This document shows positions 6,241-15,938 of a DNA stretch of 32,640 bases, piece after piece. Source of the stretch: Bacteroidales bacterium (GTDB taxonomy: Bacteria; Bacteroidota; Bacteroidia; Bacteroidales; Tenuifilaceae). The stretch lies in assembly GCA_025361485.1 (NCBI GenBank), contig JANYLA010000144.1:1-32640 (forward strand), given 5' to 3'. Position numbers and translations under genes: made by a program. The notes beneath the pieces were generated by a model. It saw only the letters and a list, made by a program, of their open reading frames with translations, made no database searches and had not been told where the DNA came from. Every line of letters starts with the position of its first letter. Position 1 is the first letter of the stretch.

Positions 6241-7275
6241 ATGTCATTCGATTTACTTACAACCGTTGAAAACGGAGGTTGTTCTTCCAAAATTCCTGCG
6301 TCAATTCTTGAAAAGACACTTTTAAACCTAATCCGGGTAAAAGATCCTAACATACTTGTTGATATCGATACTCAGGACGATGCAGGAGTTTATAAAATTA
6401 ATGATGAACTAGCATTAATCTTTACTACAGATTTCTTCCCACCAATCTGCTCTGATCCATATGAATTTGGTGAAATAGCTGCAGCTAATTCATTAAGTGA
6501 TGTTTATGCTATGGGAGGGGAACCCTTTTTAGCGCTTAATATTGCCATGTTTCCAGCATCAATAATTCCCATCGATGCTTATGTAAAAATCCTTGAGGGT
6601 GCTGCAAGTATTGCTTTTAAAGCTAATACAATTGTTATTGGTGGTCATACAATAGATGATAATCCACCTAAGTTTGGTTTGGCGATCATAGGTAAAGTTC
6701 ATCCTAAAAAAATAATCACCAACGCAGGGCTTAAGCCTGGTCAAAAGCTTATTCTGACCAAACCATTAGGAATGGGAGCCATAATTGCAGGCAAAAAATT
6801 AAATATGGTCAGCGATCAGGCATATAGAGAAGCAATTGATTGGATGAAGATGTTGAATAGGGCTGGAGCAGAAATTATGCAAGAGTTTAATGTTACAGGT
6901 GCAACAGATATTACTGGCTTTGGATTGCTAGGTCATGCCTTAAAAATGGCAAAAGCGAGCAATGTTGGGTTAGATTTATACTCTAAAGAGTTTTCGTTTA
7001 TCAATGAATCTTACCAACTAATCGATAATGGATGCATTCCTTGTGCAGCATTTAATAACTTAGAATACACTCAAAGCAGCATTAATTTCAATGATATTGA
7101 TTATAATCTTAAAATGCTCCTTTCTGATGCTCAAACTTCAGGTGGACTCTTAATGGGGGTTGATCCTGAACATGCTCAAAATGCCATTGATAAATTGATT
7201 AAACAGGGTTTTTACTGCTCAAAGATAGTAGGAGTGGTAAAAGGAGCAGGTGGGAGCCTAATTAATATTATTTAG
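6241..7275 (+). CDS. selD: Selenide, water dikinase (selenophosphate synthetase)
   Basis: A protein of 344 residues. It converts selenide and ATP to selenophosphate, the selenium donor for selenocysteine, selenouridine or the labile selenium cofactor of some molybdenum hydroxylases. The N-terminal active site reads GGCSSK: Cys14 corresponds to E. coli Cys17 and Lys17 to Lys20, both essential. The second cysteine of E. coli (Cys19) is Ser here. Metal and ATP residues are present in DDAGVY (Asp47), TTDFF (Asp64) and NSLSDVYAMGG (Asp87). It is the Cys, not the selenocysteine, form. No selA, selB, selC, mnmH or molybdenum hydroxylase gene lies in the window, so the product's user is elsewhere or absent. 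Confidence 0.93.
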   Translation: MSFDLLTTVENGGCSSKIPASILEKTLLNLIRVKDPNILVDIDTQDDAGVYKINDELALIFTTDFFPPICSDPYEFGEIAAANSLSDVYAMGGEPFLALNIAMFPASIIPIDAYVKILEGAASIAFKANTIVIGGHTIDDNPPKFGLAIIGKVHPKKIITNAGLKPGQKLILTKPLGMGAIIAGKKLNMVSDQAYREAIDWMKMLNRAGAEIMQEFNVTGATDITGFGLLGHALKMAKASNVGLDLYSKEFSFINESYQLIDNGCIPCAAFNNLEYTQSSINFNDIDYNLKMLLSDAQTSGGLLMGVDPEHAQNAIDKLIKQGFYCSKIVGVVKGAGGSLINII

Positions 7276-7287
7276 TCTCCTTTTAAT

Positions 7288-8184
7288 ATGAAATTTGAAA
7301 TTGGTTCATGGTACTTCTTTAGGATTGAAAAGGTTTCTGTGATACCCGAGAAGGGAACTCATTATGTATTATACCATGAATCGGGTAGAAAGATGCTATT
7401 AAATGCTCAGTATTATGTTAAATACAATTTCAGAATAGGACAAACCATAGAGTGTAGGGTTGATAAGGTAAACTGTACAGGTCAAGTTTTTATCGAACCT
7501 AGACATCCGGTATATAACGAAAGCTCAATATATCGTTTTAAGAAACTTGCCATCCATAAGAATGCCGATAAAACGTTCAACTTATTGGTTAAAGACACCT
7601 TTGATAATAAGATTGAGGTTTACTTTTCAAAAAAATATGAAATAACTGATGATAATTACGTTTCATTAAAAGTCGATAGAATAAAAAAGGGTCTTCTAAG
7701 CCTAGTTTTACCAATTGCTCATGAAATTGAAAGCAGTATAAATTATTCTGAAACTGTTATATTAAAGGTTATTGCTATAGTATCGGAGAATTCTGAGGAT
7801 TACTATTCTCTTTTGGACAATATAGGTAAGACAATCTCAAGATTAAAAGTAAAGCATTATAGTCATTACGGGTTAAAGGTTGGTAATAATTGCCAGTGCA
7901 AGATACTTGGATACAATACAAAAGGGTTAATGCTTGTAGAACCCGATAATCCTTGGTATAAGATAGGAGATAGTTACTTTTTCAAGATAAATACTATTGA
8001 AAGCTATGTAAGCCTTAATGGTGTTGAAGTTATTAACGCCATTGTATTAGATGAAGCTAATAACAAATGTGGAGTTGTAATTGGTTTGGAACAAATGAAA
8101 CTGATTGAGAACCAAACTGAGGTAAAATGTAAAGTTATTGGGTTTAGAAAAGGTCGACCTCAACTTGAAATCGACCTTTATTAG
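7288..8184 (+). CDS. Uncharacterised protein of four OB-like units, in the selenium operon
   Basis: A protein of 298 residues, no signal peptide or membrane segment, starting 12 bp after selD. I do not recognise the family. The sequence resolves into four diverged units of about 75 residues. Unit openings align: IGSWYFFRIEKV (5-16), SSIYRFKKLAIH (79-90), SETVILKVIAIV (154-165), IGDSYFFKINTI (226-237). Unit endings align too: GQTIECRVDKV then FIEPRHPVY (51-76), DNYVSLKVDRI (122-132), GNNCQCKILGY then LVEPDNPWY (199-224), QTEVKCKVIGF (276-286). The beta-rich pattern with xCxV and a following Gly resembles S1 or OB-fold nucleic-acid-binding repeats, but no standard S1 signature is clear. Function unknown; RNA binding is a guess. 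It ends 3 bp before a convergent gene. Confidence 0.75.
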   Translation: MKFEIGSWYFFRIEKVSVIPEKGTHYVLYHESGRKMLLNAQYYVKYNFRIGQTIECRVDKVNCTGQVFIEPRHPVYNESSIYRFKKLAIHKNADKTFNLLVKDTFDNKIEVYFSKKYEITDDNYVSLKVDRIKKGLLSLVLPIAHEIESSINYSETVILKVIAIVSENSEDYYSLLDNIGKTISRLKVKHYSHYGLKVGNNCQCKILGYNTKGLMLVEPDNPWYKIGDSYFFKINTIESYVSLNGVEVINAIVLDEANNKCGVVIGLEQMKLIENQTEVKCKVIGFRKGRPQLEIDLY

Positions 8185-8187
8185 ATT

Positions 8188-8511
8188 CTAATCGTCGCTA
8201 TATTCTTCTGCAGGTTCATCAGCAACCTCATCTTCTGGGTATGAATCCTCATTTGTACCAATATCATCACTTTCTGAGAAGAAATCCTTTTCCTCATCTT
8301 CATCCTTCGGTTTGCTGTCAATTTTAACGTTTACTTTGATAAGATAACTCGTATCATCAGTATCCAATGTAATTGCATAGAAGAAATCATTATTTGGTTT
8401 AGAAACCTTAATAACACTGTTTAAAAAGCCAGTAGGATACTTCTTCTTGACTAACTCCAACACCTCTGGTGATAAGTTGTTATAGCTGGTAACCAGCCTT
8501 TTCTTTTCCAT
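8188..8511 (-). CDS. Small protein with acidic C-terminal tail
   Basis: A protein of 107 residues. Residues 1-65 have mixed composition and look folded (LSPEVLELVKKKYPTGF, then FFYAITLDTDDTSYLIKVNVKID). From about residue 66 to the end roughly half of all residues are Asp or Glu. Proteins of this build occur in Bacteroidales next to housekeeping genes, but I know of no assigned function. No signal peptide, so probably cytoplasmic. It converges on the selenium run with a 3-bp gap. The upstream 175 bp contain a TATTATTG element (8541-8534 on the minus strand), one mismatch from TAnnTTTG. Confidence 0.75.
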   Translation of the reverse strand: MEKKRLVTSYNNLSPEVLELVKKKYPTGFLNSVIKVSKPNNDFFYAITLDTDDTSYLIKVNVKIDSKPKDEDEEKDFFSESDDIGTNEDSYPEDEVADEPAEEYSDD

Positions 8512-8649
8512 ATTGCCCCTTCAATTATTTTTTGCAATAATACATTAAAAAATGATATTTCATTGATTACATCATTAAAAAAGATTGTATTAAAATCATT
8601 TTAATTATGGCTTATAATTATTATTATGTTAAGTTAATATTGATTAAAT

Positions 8650-8675
8650 AAACCCTAGAATAAAATCTAGGGTTT
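8650..8675 (-). terminator. Hairpin terminator after the TPR gene
   Basis: AAACCCTAGA (8650-8659) and TCTAGGGTTT (8666-8675) form a perfect 10-bp stem with a 6-base loop, 12 bp beyond the stop of the leftward TPR gene. The T-tract on that strand is short and interrupted. Confidence 0.6.
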
Positions 8676-8686
8676 TAAAAGACTTA

Positions 8687-9994
8687 TTACATGCTCTGTA
8701 ACTTCGTGTTTATATCATTAAATTTTTTCTTCATGTCTTCGCTCTCATTTCTAAATCGGAAGTAGATATTCTTTAAATTATCAGTAGCTGATTTATCATC
8801 GGGTCTTAATTCACATGCTTTTTCAAAATATGGCATAGCATTTTTAAATTCTACATTCGCTTTTACGATCAGAGCCTCATATTTTTCAACTTCTTTTGCA
8901 GGTACTTTGTTGGCTTCTTCTAAATATTTAACAGCTTTATTGTAAACAAGAACTCCCATATTATAGTAAGAATCGTAATAACTTGGATCAGTCTCTACTG
9001 CCTTCTGATATGCTAACATTGCATTCTCAGCATCGCCAATTTTATCATAAATTACACCTTTTGCATGATATAATGAAGCATTAGTAGGTTCATCATTTAT
9101 TGCGTTATTGATATAAGTTAATACTTTGCTAGGATCTTCATTTTTATTAAGATAGTAATTGATTATTGCTATCAATAAATTCGGATTTTTTGGATATTTA
9201 GTAAATCCTTCTTCAAGATATTTTAAACCAGATTCATTATCCCCTAAGGCTTTAAAGGTTTGATCAATATTTGTATATGCATTTCCTTCAGCAGTAAATT
9301 TTAAATCAATTGCCTTTTTGTAAAGTTCAATTGCTTCCTGATTCATTCCACCAAGTTGAGCTGAAAGAGCTGCATAATAATAAATTGCAGTGTCTTTTTG
9401 GTTTAGTTGTGGTAATTGTCCAATTGCTATGACCTTACTAAAACTAGTGTAGGCACACTTGTAATTTTTAAAACTATAACAGTTAGATCCTTCTGTAATA
9501 AATTGCCCTTTTAGTCGAGTGTAAACCTCATTATTTTTTTTTGTTTTCTTTCCATTTACATCAATTTCTTGAGCTTTTTTCAAGCTTTCAGAAGCAATTT
9601 CTAAAGGGTTCTCAACGATAGGATTTAATACTTCATATTTCTCAAGTTCTTTGTTTACAAAGTAAAAAATAGCTCTATCCATAATAAATTTCTCAACAAC
9701 AGTGCCATCAACTTCCTCTTGAGTTCGATTTTTAGGTTTTCCTATTGCTAAGATGAAATTTTGATCACTCATGCCTACTATTACTTTTAACATCTGAGAG
9801 TCAAATATTTCCATCATTAATTCGGCTCTATCTATCCAAACCCCTTCCTTGATGTTTTTCTTTGGGTTTTGAATATCTGCATTACTATTTTCAACTTTTT
9901 TCTTAAGTTGATCAAAGTTAATTGTAACAGAGGTTTGCGCCTTTGCAAGGCTAAACCCGAAGATCATTAATAAAATAAATGTTATTTTTTTCAT
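8687..9994 (-). CDS. Exported TPR-repeat protein
   Basis: A protein of 435 residues. The start at 9994 is chosen because it begins a clean signal peptide, MKKITFILLMIFGFSLAKA with cleavage before QTS; the 13 extra upstream codons would bury it. Residues 20-150 form a beta-rich N-terminal region. From about residue 160 on there are TPR motifs, for example YYYAALSAQLGGMNQEAIEL, SLYHAKGVIYDKIGDAENAM and a last unit near NAMPYFEKACELRPDD. TPR proteins act as binding scaffolds; the partner is unknown, and the location is expected to be periplasm or outer-membrane associated. It follows gyrA by 59 bp on the same strand, probably as one transcript. Confidence 0.85.
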   Translation of the reverse strand: MKKITFILLMIFGFSLAKAQTSVTINFDQLKKKVENSNADIQNPKKNIKEGVWIDRAELMMEIFDSQMLKVIVGMSDQNFILAIGKPKNRTQEEVDGTVVEKFIMDRAIFYFVNKELEKYEVLNPIVENPLEIASESLKKAQEIDVNGKKTKKNNEVYTRLKGQFITEGSNCYSFKNYKCAYTSFSKVIAIGQLPQLNQKDTAIYYYAALSAQLGGMNQEAIELYKKAIDLKFTAEGNAYTNIDQTFKALGDNESGLKYLEEGFTKYPKNPNLLIAIINYYLNKNEDPSKVLTYINNAINDEPTNASLYHAKGVIYDKIGDAENAMLAYQKAVETDPSYYDSYYNMGVLVYNKAVKYLEEANKVPAKEVEKYEALIVKANVEFKNAMPYFEKACELRPDDKSATDNLKNIYFRFRNESEDMKKKFNDINTKLQSM

Positions 9995-10053
9995 TGGTAT
10001 TATAAATTTAGGTTCTTGTTTAATTTTTGGCAAAAGTATTGGTAAATAATTTA

Positions 10054-12555
10054 TTATTCAACTTCTAAATCGATATTTTCTGAAATAATATCGTTTTCAT
10101 CTTCAATTTTTTCATCTGATGCTTCAACCTTTGCCACTGCGGCAATAGCATCGTTGTTTTTAAGATTGATTAACCTTACCCCTTGGGTAGCACGTCCAGT
10201 AACCCTCATTTTTGAAACCGATAATCGAATTGTTATTCCACTTTTATTAATAATCATTAAATCATCGTTATCAGTAACGGCTTTTATTGCAATTAAATTG
10301 CCCGTTTTAGGCGTTATATTTAAAGTTTTTACACCTTTACCTCCCCTATTCGTAATTCTATAATCCTCTAGGTCAGATCGCTTGCCATATCCCATCTCAG
10401 ATACAACCAGTATTTCTTTCTGCTCATTATCATTTACACAAACCATGCCAATCACCTCGTCAGTTGATTTAATGGAAATGGCTCTTACTCCGCTTCCTGT
10501 TCTACCGATTGGTCGAACAAGATTCTCTGGGAAACGAATAGCCTTACCGTTTTTAGCAGCAATAATTACATGACATGTACCATTTGTTAAGCACGCTTCA
10601 AGCAATTGATCTCCATCTTTTATTGTAATTGCATTTACTCCATTTTGTCTTGGTCTGCTATACGCTTCAAGAGAAGTTTTTTTAATAGTCCCTTTTTTAG
10701 TGCAAAGGATTATGTAATTATTATTTAAATATTCGGGATCGGTTAACTTCTTAACGTTGAGATATGCTTTTACATTATCATCGCCTTCGATATTCAACAT
10801 GTTCTGAATCGCTCTTCCTTTAGAAGTTTTGCTTCCTTCAGGAATATCGTATACTTTAAGCCAGAAACATTTACCTTTTTCAGTAAAAAAGAGCATGGTA
10901 TTGTGCATGCTTGCAATGTAGAGGTGCTCAATAAAATCTTCATCCCTTGTATTACTGCCCTTTGCTCCAACACCTCCGCGTGCTTGGGTTCGATATTCTG
11001 ATAAAGGTGTTCTTTTAATATAACCTAATCTTGAAATGGTAATGACAACTTCCTCGTCAGCATAGAAATCTTCAGGGTTAAACTCTTCTGCATTAGGAAC
11101 TATTTCGGTTCGACGTTCATCTCCATATCTCTCCTTAATATGTACCATTTCTTCCTTGATAATCTTCATCTGTAATGCATAATCACTAAGAATGAGTTTA
11201 AAGTAGTCAATCTGTTTAAGAAGTTCATTATACTCTTCCTTAACCTTATCACGCTCTAGTCCTGTTAAGCTACGTAAGCGCATATCGATAATTGCACGCG
11301 ACTGTATATCAGATAGTCCAAAACGACTCATCAAGCTTTCACGAGCATGATCAGGTGTATCCGCAGCACGAATAAGCGCAATTACTTCATCTATATGATC
11401 TATTGCGATCAATAAACCCTCGAGGATATGAGCTCTTTTTTCTGCTTGTTCTAGTTCATATTGTGTTCTTCTTAGGATTACATTATGTCGATGTTTAATA
11501 AAAAGAGTTAATAGGTCTTTTAAATTCAATACTTTAGGACGTCCATCGACTAAAGCAATGTTATTAATTGCAAAGGATGATTGAAGCTGTGAGTGTTTAT
11601 AAAGATTATTTAATACAACATTTGCTACCGCTTCCTTTTTCAAGATCATTACGACTCTTGTTCCTTGCCTATCCGATTCATCGTTGATATAGCTGATCCC
11701 TTCAAGTTTCTTTTCATTGATTAAATCGGCAATCTTACGAATCATCTCGGCTTTATTAACCATGTATGGTATCTCGGAGACAATAATCTTTGCTCTGCCT
11801 GAATCGGTTTGTTCGATTTCGGTTTTAGAGCGAATGACTACTCTCCCCTTACCCGTATGGTAAGCCTCTTTAAACCCCTGTGAACCATAAATAATTGCTC
11901 CTGTAGGAAAGTCAGGACCTTTAACATATAACAATAGTTCGTCAATAGTTATTTCGGGATTATCGATGGTGGCGCAAATTGCATCAATCACCTCACTTAA
12001 ATTATGAGGTGCCATATTTGTTGCCATGCCCACCGCAATACCCGATGAACCATTAACCAGTAGAAGGGGTATTTTTGTGGGTAAAACAGTTGGTTCTTCG
12101 AGAGTATCATCAAAGTTTAATCTAAAATCAACAGTATTTTTATCTAAATCTGCAAGAGTATCCTCTGCAATTTTAGCAAGTCTAGCCTCGGTATAACGCA
12201 TCGCTGCAGGGCTATCACCATCAACAGAACCAAAGTTACCCTGTCCATCAACAAGTGGATATCTCATTGACCATTCTTGAGCCATTCGTACCATTGCATC
12301 ATAAACCGACGTATCGCCATGAGGGTGATATTTACCGAGCACTTCACCTACAATACGTGCTGATTTTTTATAGGACTTACCGGATGAAACGCCTAATTCG
12401 GACATGCCGAATAGCACTCTTCTGTGAACAGGTTTTAATCCATCTCTTACATCAGGCAAAGCTCTTGAAACAATTACCGACATTGAATAATCAATGTAGG
12501 CCGATTTCATTTCCTCCTCGATGTTAATCCGAATAATTCTTTCTCCTTCAGCCAT
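10054..12555 (-). CDS. gyrA: DNA gyrase subunit A
   Basis: A protein of 833 residues. It supplies the DNA cleavage and rejoining function of gyrase, which introduces negative supercoils. The start [20 protein letters not shown] is typical. The quinolone region reads [17 protein letters not shown]: Asp81, Thr82 and Asp86 correspond to E. coli 82, 83 and 87. Thr at this place is the wild-type residue in several genera and is not by itself a resistance sign. The catalytic tyrosine is Tyr121 (MRYTEARL). The C-terminal pinwheel domain has a GyrA-box-like QARGGVG at 524-530 instead of the classical QRRGGKG, and RGGKG occurs once more later. The tail is acidic. It is divergent from clpC across 234 bp. 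Confidence 0.97.
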   Translation of the reverse strand: MAEGERIIRINIEEEMKSAYIDYSMSVIVSRALPDVRDGLKPVHRRVLFGMSELGVSSGKSYKKSARIVGEVLGKYHPHGDTSVYDAMVRMAQEWSMRYPLVDGQGNFGSVDGDSPAAMRYTEARLAKIAEDTLADLDKNTVDFRLNFDDTLEEPTVLPTKIPLLLVNGSSGIAVGMATNMAPHNLSEVIDAICATIDNPEITIDELLLYVKGPDFPTGAIIYGSQGFKEAYHTGKGRVVIRSKTEIEQTDSGRAKIIVSEIPYMVNKAEMIRKIADLINEKKLEGISYINDESDRQGTRVVMILKKEAVANVVLNNLYKHSQLQSSFAINNIALVDGRPKVLNLKDLLTLFIKHRHNVILRRTQYELEQAEKRAHILEGLLIAIDHIDEVIALIRAADTPDHARESLMSRFGLSDIQSRAIIDMRLRSLTGLERDKVKEEYNELLKQIDYFKLILSDYALQMKIIKEEMVHIKERYGDERRTEIVPNAEEFNPEDFYADEEVVITISRLGYIKRTPLSEYRTQARGGVGAKGSNTRDEDFIEHLYIASMHNTMLFFTEKGKCFWLKVYDIPEGSKTSKGRAIQNMLNIEGDDNVKAYLNVKKLTDPEYLNNNYIILCTKKGTIKKTSLEAYSRPRQNGVNAITIKDGDQLLEACLTNGTCHVIIAAKNGKAIRFPENLVRPIGRTGSGVRAISIKSTDEVIGMVCVNDNEQKEILVVSEMGYGKRSDLEDYRITNRGGKGVKTLNITPKTGNLIAIKAVTDNDDLMIINKSGITIRLSVSKMRVTGRATQGVRLINLKNNDAIAAVAKVEASDEKIEDENDIISENIDLEVE

Positions 12556-12732
12556 ATATTTATTTAAAATATCCTTAATTATTGAAAACTAGGTTACATT
12601 TTTGAACCCGCTAAAGTACTTAATTCTCATCAATAAATCGCCAAATATTTTTAATGTTTTATTAATATTTATCAGCTTTTATTCATAAAAATTTGTTTAT
12701 TATTTCATTTAAAAGTTATTTAAACTTTCTTC

Positions 12733-12762
12733 TTGTTTTTATGTTAATCTGTATTACTTTAG
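12733..12762 (+). promoter_or_regulatory. Promoter of clpC
   Basis: TTG at 12733-12735 and TACTTTAG at 12755-12762, 19 bp apart; the -7 element differs from TAnnTTTG at one position. The start codon is 28 bp downstream. A TACTTTAG also occurs on the minus strand at 12618-12611 upstream of gyrA, without a well-placed TTG. No CtsR or HSE-type heat-shock operator was recognised. Confidence 0.5.
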
Positions 12763-12789
12763 TAATCGAATTTTAAGTTTAAAGTTATT

Positions 12790-15327
12790 ATGGATTCAAA
12801 ATTTTCGCAAAAAATAAAAGATGTACTGACCTATAGTCGCGAAGAGGCTATCAGGCTAGGAAATAGTTCTATCAGTCCTGAACACCTTTTCCTTGGGATA
12901 CTTCGTGATGGAGAAAGTGTTGCGATTGATGTATTAAACTCTTTGGGGCTTGATCTAGTCGCGACAAAGAAATTAATTGAAAAAAAACTCATTAATACAA
13001 ATCAACTTATAAACCCTTCAGATACTGATGATTTATTACTTTACAAATCTTCGGAGAGAGCTTTAAAACTAGTTTTTCTCGAAGCAAGATCTCTTAAGAC
13101 CGATAACGTAAATACCGCTCATCTCCTATTAGCAATTTTAAAGGATGAAAATAGCTATGTTACTCAGCTTCTTGCCGAAAATAAAATTGATTATTCATTA
13201 ATTAGATCTGAACTTGAAGTAGATGAGATAAGGTCAAAGGCCGATTTTTCTGATGAAGATGAAGAGCGAAGTCAGTTCGGAACACCTCGTGGAGGACCAC
13301 AACAAACTCCTGGGAAACCAGCATCGGATACTCCTGTGCTTGATAATTTCGGAATAGACTTAACTAAAGCTGCTGAGGAAGGTCGACTTGACCCAATTGT
13401 TGGTCGTGAGCGAGAGATTGAGCGAATAGCTCAAATCCTTAGTAGAAGAAAAAAAAATAATCCTATCCTTATTGGTGAGCCTGGTGTTGGTAAATCGGCT
13501 ATTGCGGAAGGTTTGGCATTAAGAATTATTAAAAGAAAAGTATCAAGAGTATTATTCAATAAAAGGGTCGTTACGTTAGACCTTGCTTCAATTGTTGCAG
13601 GTACAAAATACCGAGGCCAATTTGAAGAAAGAATGAAAGCTATTCTAAATGAACTGTCTAAAACCAATGATGTAATTCTATTTATTGACGAAATACACAC
13701 TATTGTTGGTGCTGGAGGTGCAACAGGTTCTTTGGATGCTGCGAATATGCTTAAACCCTCCTTAGCACGCGGAGAGCTTCAATGTATTGGAGCCACAACC
13801 CTTGACGAATATCGTGAACATATTGAAAAGGATGGTGCTCTGGAGCGTCGATTCCAAAAGGTTATGGTTGATCCAACCACTGCTGAAGAGACTGTCGAGA
13901 TTCTGAATAATATTAAGGATAGATACGAAGAGCATCATAACGTAACATATACCCCTGAGGCAATTGAGGCTTGTGTAAAGTTAACCATGCGCTATATAAG
14001 TGATAGACATCTTCCCGATAAGGCTATTGATGCGCTCGATGAATCGGGTTCTAGGGTTCATATATCCAATATCAAGGTTCCCGAAAAAATGATAATGCTT
14101 GAGAAGCAGGTTGAAGAGGCAAAACGGGAAAAAATTAAGTCTGTTAAAAATCAGGATTTTGAGTCTGCTGCTAGCTTTAGAGATAAAGAAAAACAGTTTC
14201 TTGAACTCCTTGATCAAGAGCAAAAACGTTGGGAAAAAGAGCTCTCAAAACATCGCGAAACCGTTGATATCGAAAATGTTGCTGAGGTTGTTGCAATGAT
14301 GACAGGTGTACCCGTTCAACGAATTGCTCAAGCTGAAGGTGCACGATTAGTAAAAATGGCTGAAGAACTTAAAGGTTCCGTAATTGGACAGGATGAGGCA
14401 ATCGGTAAAGTTGTTAAAGCGATTCAACGAAATAGAGCAGGCTTAAAGGATCCAAGTAAACCCATTGGAACATTTATCTTTCTTGGACCAACTGGTGTAG
14501 GAAAAACACAATTGGCAAAAGTTTTATCAAAATACCTTTTTGATTCATACGATAACCTGATTCGCATTGATATGAGTGAGTATATGGAGAAATTCTCAGT
14601 ATCTCGACTTGTTGGAGCGCCTCCAGGTTATGTTGGTTACGAAGAAGGAGGTCAATTAACTGAAAAAGTTCGCAGAAAACCCTATTCTGTTGTACTTTTA
14701 GATGAAGTTGAAAAAGCACATCCCGATGTTTTTCACATTTTACTTCAAGTACTTGATGAAGGTATTCTAACAGATAGTTTAGGTCGTAGAGTAGATTTTA
14801 AGAATACAATTGTGATAATGACCTCAAATATAGGCTCAAGGGAGCTGAAAGATTTTGGGCAGGGTGTTGGATTTAACACAGCTGCTAAAGAGGCTTCTTC
14901 AAACGATTATTCAAAGAATGTACTTCAAAAAGCCTTAAAGAAAGCTTTTGCACCTGAGTTTCTGAATCGAATTGATGATATTGTTATGTTTAATACGCTT
15001 ACAAAATCCGATATTCATAAGATTATCGATATTGAGCTTAAGGGGCTTTACGATAGAATAATTAACCTTGGCTATACCATAAAATTAACCCCTGCAGCAA
15101 AAGATTTTATTACTGATAAAGGATTCGATATTCAATATGGTGCACGACCTTTAAAAAGAGCTATCCAAAAGTACCTTGAGGATCCAATGGCTGAGACTAT
15201 TATCAACTGTACTATGAAACCAGGTGATATTATTTCAGTTGGATTCAATAAGAAAAAAGAAGAAATTACCATCAAAATAACATCTAAAGGAGAAGAAGTC
15301 GTTGAGTTAACTTCTGATGAAGAATAA
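12790..15327 (+). CDS. clpC: ClpC ATP-dependent unfoldase
   Basis: A protein of 845 residues. It is a Hsp100 AAA+ unfoldase that feeds substrates to ClpP. The Clp N domain covers residues 1-145. The first AAA module has Walker A GEPGVGKS (229-236) and Walker B LFIDE. A UVR-type middle segment around FESAASFRDKEKQF (457-470) marks it as ClpC rather than ClpA or ClpB. The second AAA module has GPTGVGKT (566-573), then VLLDEVEKAH, and the C-terminal D2 small domain around LNRIDDIV and GARPLKRAI. An acidic tail ends the protein. The adaptor genes mcsA, mcsB and ctsR are not nearby. It is divergent from gyrA and followed by tpx. Confidence 0.95.
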   Translation: MDSKFSQKIKDVLTYSREEAIRLGNSSISPEHLFLGILRDGESVAIDVLNSLGLDLVATKKLIEKKLINTNQLINPSDTDDLLLYKSSERALKLVFLEARSLKTDNVNTAHLLLAILKDENSYVTQLLAENKIDYSLIRSELEVDEIRSKADFSDEDEERSQFGTPRGGPQQTPGKPASDTPVLDNFGIDLTKAAEEGRLDPIVGREREIERIAQILSRRKKNNPILIGEPGVGKSAIAEGLALRIIKRKVSRVLFNKRVVTLDLASIVAGTKYRGQFEERMKAILNELSKTNDVILFIDEIHTIVGAGGATGSLDAANMLKPSLARGELQCIGATTLDEYREHIEKDGALERRFQKVMVDPTTAEETVEILNNIKDRYEEHHNVTYTPEAIEACVKLTMRYISDRHLPDKAIDALDESGSRVHISNIKVPEKMIMLEKQVEEAKREKIKSVKNQDFESAASFRDKEKQFLELLDQEQKRWEKELSKHRETVDIENVAEVVAMMTGVPVQRIAQAEGARLVKMAEELKGSVIGQDEAIGKVVKAIQRNRAGLKDPSKPIGTFIFLGPTGVGKTQLAKVLSKYLFDSYDNLIRIDMSEYMEKFSVSRLVGAPPGYVGYEEGGQLTEKVRRKPYSVVLLDEVEKAHPDVFHILLQVLDEGILTDSLGRRVDFKNTIVIMTSNIGSRELKDFGQGVGFNTAAKEASSNDYSKNVLQKALKKAFAPEFLNRIDDIVMFNTLTKSDIHKIIDIELKGLYDRIINLGYTIKLTPAAKDFITDKGFDIQYGARPLKRAIQKYLEDPMAETIINCTMKPGDIISVGFNKKKEEITIKITSKGEEVVELTSDEE

Positions 15328-15348
15328 TTATTGTTTATTAAACAAAAC

Positions 15349-15365
15349 TAACAGCTCTGCTGTTA
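15349..15365 (+). terminator. Small hairpin between clpC and tpx
   Basis: TAACAGC and GCTGTTA form a perfect 7-bp stem with a TCT loop, 21 bp after the clpC stop. No T-tract follows, so it may be a leaky terminator or an mRNA-processing or stability element. Confidence 0.35.
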
Positions 15366-15392
15366 TAAATAGAAATTAAATATTAATAAATA

Positions 15393-15902
15393 ATGGAAAA
15401 TCGTACAGTACTATTTGGAGGAAATCCTATGACCCTTGCGGGAAATAGCATTAAAGTTGGTGGTAAAGCACCTGAATTCACCGTTATTGATAATGGCTTA
15501 AAGCCTGTTAAACTATCTGATTTTATAGGAAAGGTTAAACTTATATCCATATTTCCATCTATTGATACAAGTGTTTGCTCAATTCAAAACCATAAATTCA
15601 ACAGCGAAGCAGGATCGTATGGAGATAAAGTAGCATTTCTGGCTATCTCAATTGATCTTCCATTTGCTTTGAAAAGGTTTTGTGGTGCTGAAGGAATCAA
15701 TAATCTTAAAACCTTATCAGATCATCGTGATGCGGATTTTGGCAACAAATACGGCTTCTTAATCAAGGATTTAAGATTGCTCGCCAGAGGTGTGGTTGTT
15801 ATTGATAAAGATGATGTTATTCGTTACATTGAGGTTGTTCCAAATGTTGGACATGAGCCAAACTATGATGATGCTTTAAAAGTGCTAAAAACCCTACTAT
15901 AG
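15393..15902 (+). CDS. tpx: Thiol peroxidase (Tpx, atypical 2-Cys peroxiredoxin)
   Basis: A protein of 169 residues, the usual Tpx length. It reduces hydroperoxides with thioredoxin as electron donor, in the cytoplasm. The N-terminus RTVLFGGNPMTLAGNSIKVG is characteristic. Cys62 in SIDTSVCSIQ is the peroxidatic residue, with Thr59 three residues before it. Cys97 in KRFCGAEGI is the resolving cysteine in the Tpx-specific position. The C-terminal PNVGHEPNYDDAL is also typical. It lies 65 bp after clpC in the same direction and may share that transcript, giving a protein-quality and oxidative-stress pair. Confidence 0.95.
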   Translation: MENRTVLFGGNPMTLAGNSIKVGGKAPEFTVIDNGLKPVKLSDFIGKVKLISIFPSIDTSVCSIQNHKFNSEAGSYGDKVAFLAISIDLPFALKRFCGAEGINNLKTLSDHRDADFGNKYGFLIKDLRLLARGVVVIDKDDVIRYIEVVPNVGHEPNYDDALKVLKTLL

Positions 15903-15908
15903 TTCTTA

Positions 15909-15938
15909 AAGCCTCGAGATTGTATCGGGGCTTTTTTA
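15909..15938 (+). terminator. Terminator of tpx
   Basis: AAGCCTCGA (15909-15917) pairs with TCGGGGCTT (15925-15933) with one T-G pair and a 7-base loop. It is followed by more T residues, giving a run of seven at 15932-15938. It lies right before the convergent rimO stop. Confidence 0.8.

Noticed and set aside
6280-6291. SelD as a possible selenoprotein
   Set aside because: The active-site codon is TGT (Cys14), not TGA, so no recoding is needed.
10154-10573. Plus-strand frames of 63 and 69 codons inside gyrA
   Set aside because: They are antisense shadows of a well-conserved gyrA; no family motif and no promoter.
11250-12555. Possible quinolone-resistance change in GyrA (Thr82)
   Set aside because: Thr at the position of E. 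coli Ser83 is the wild-type residue in several bacteria, and Asp81 and Asp86 are intact.
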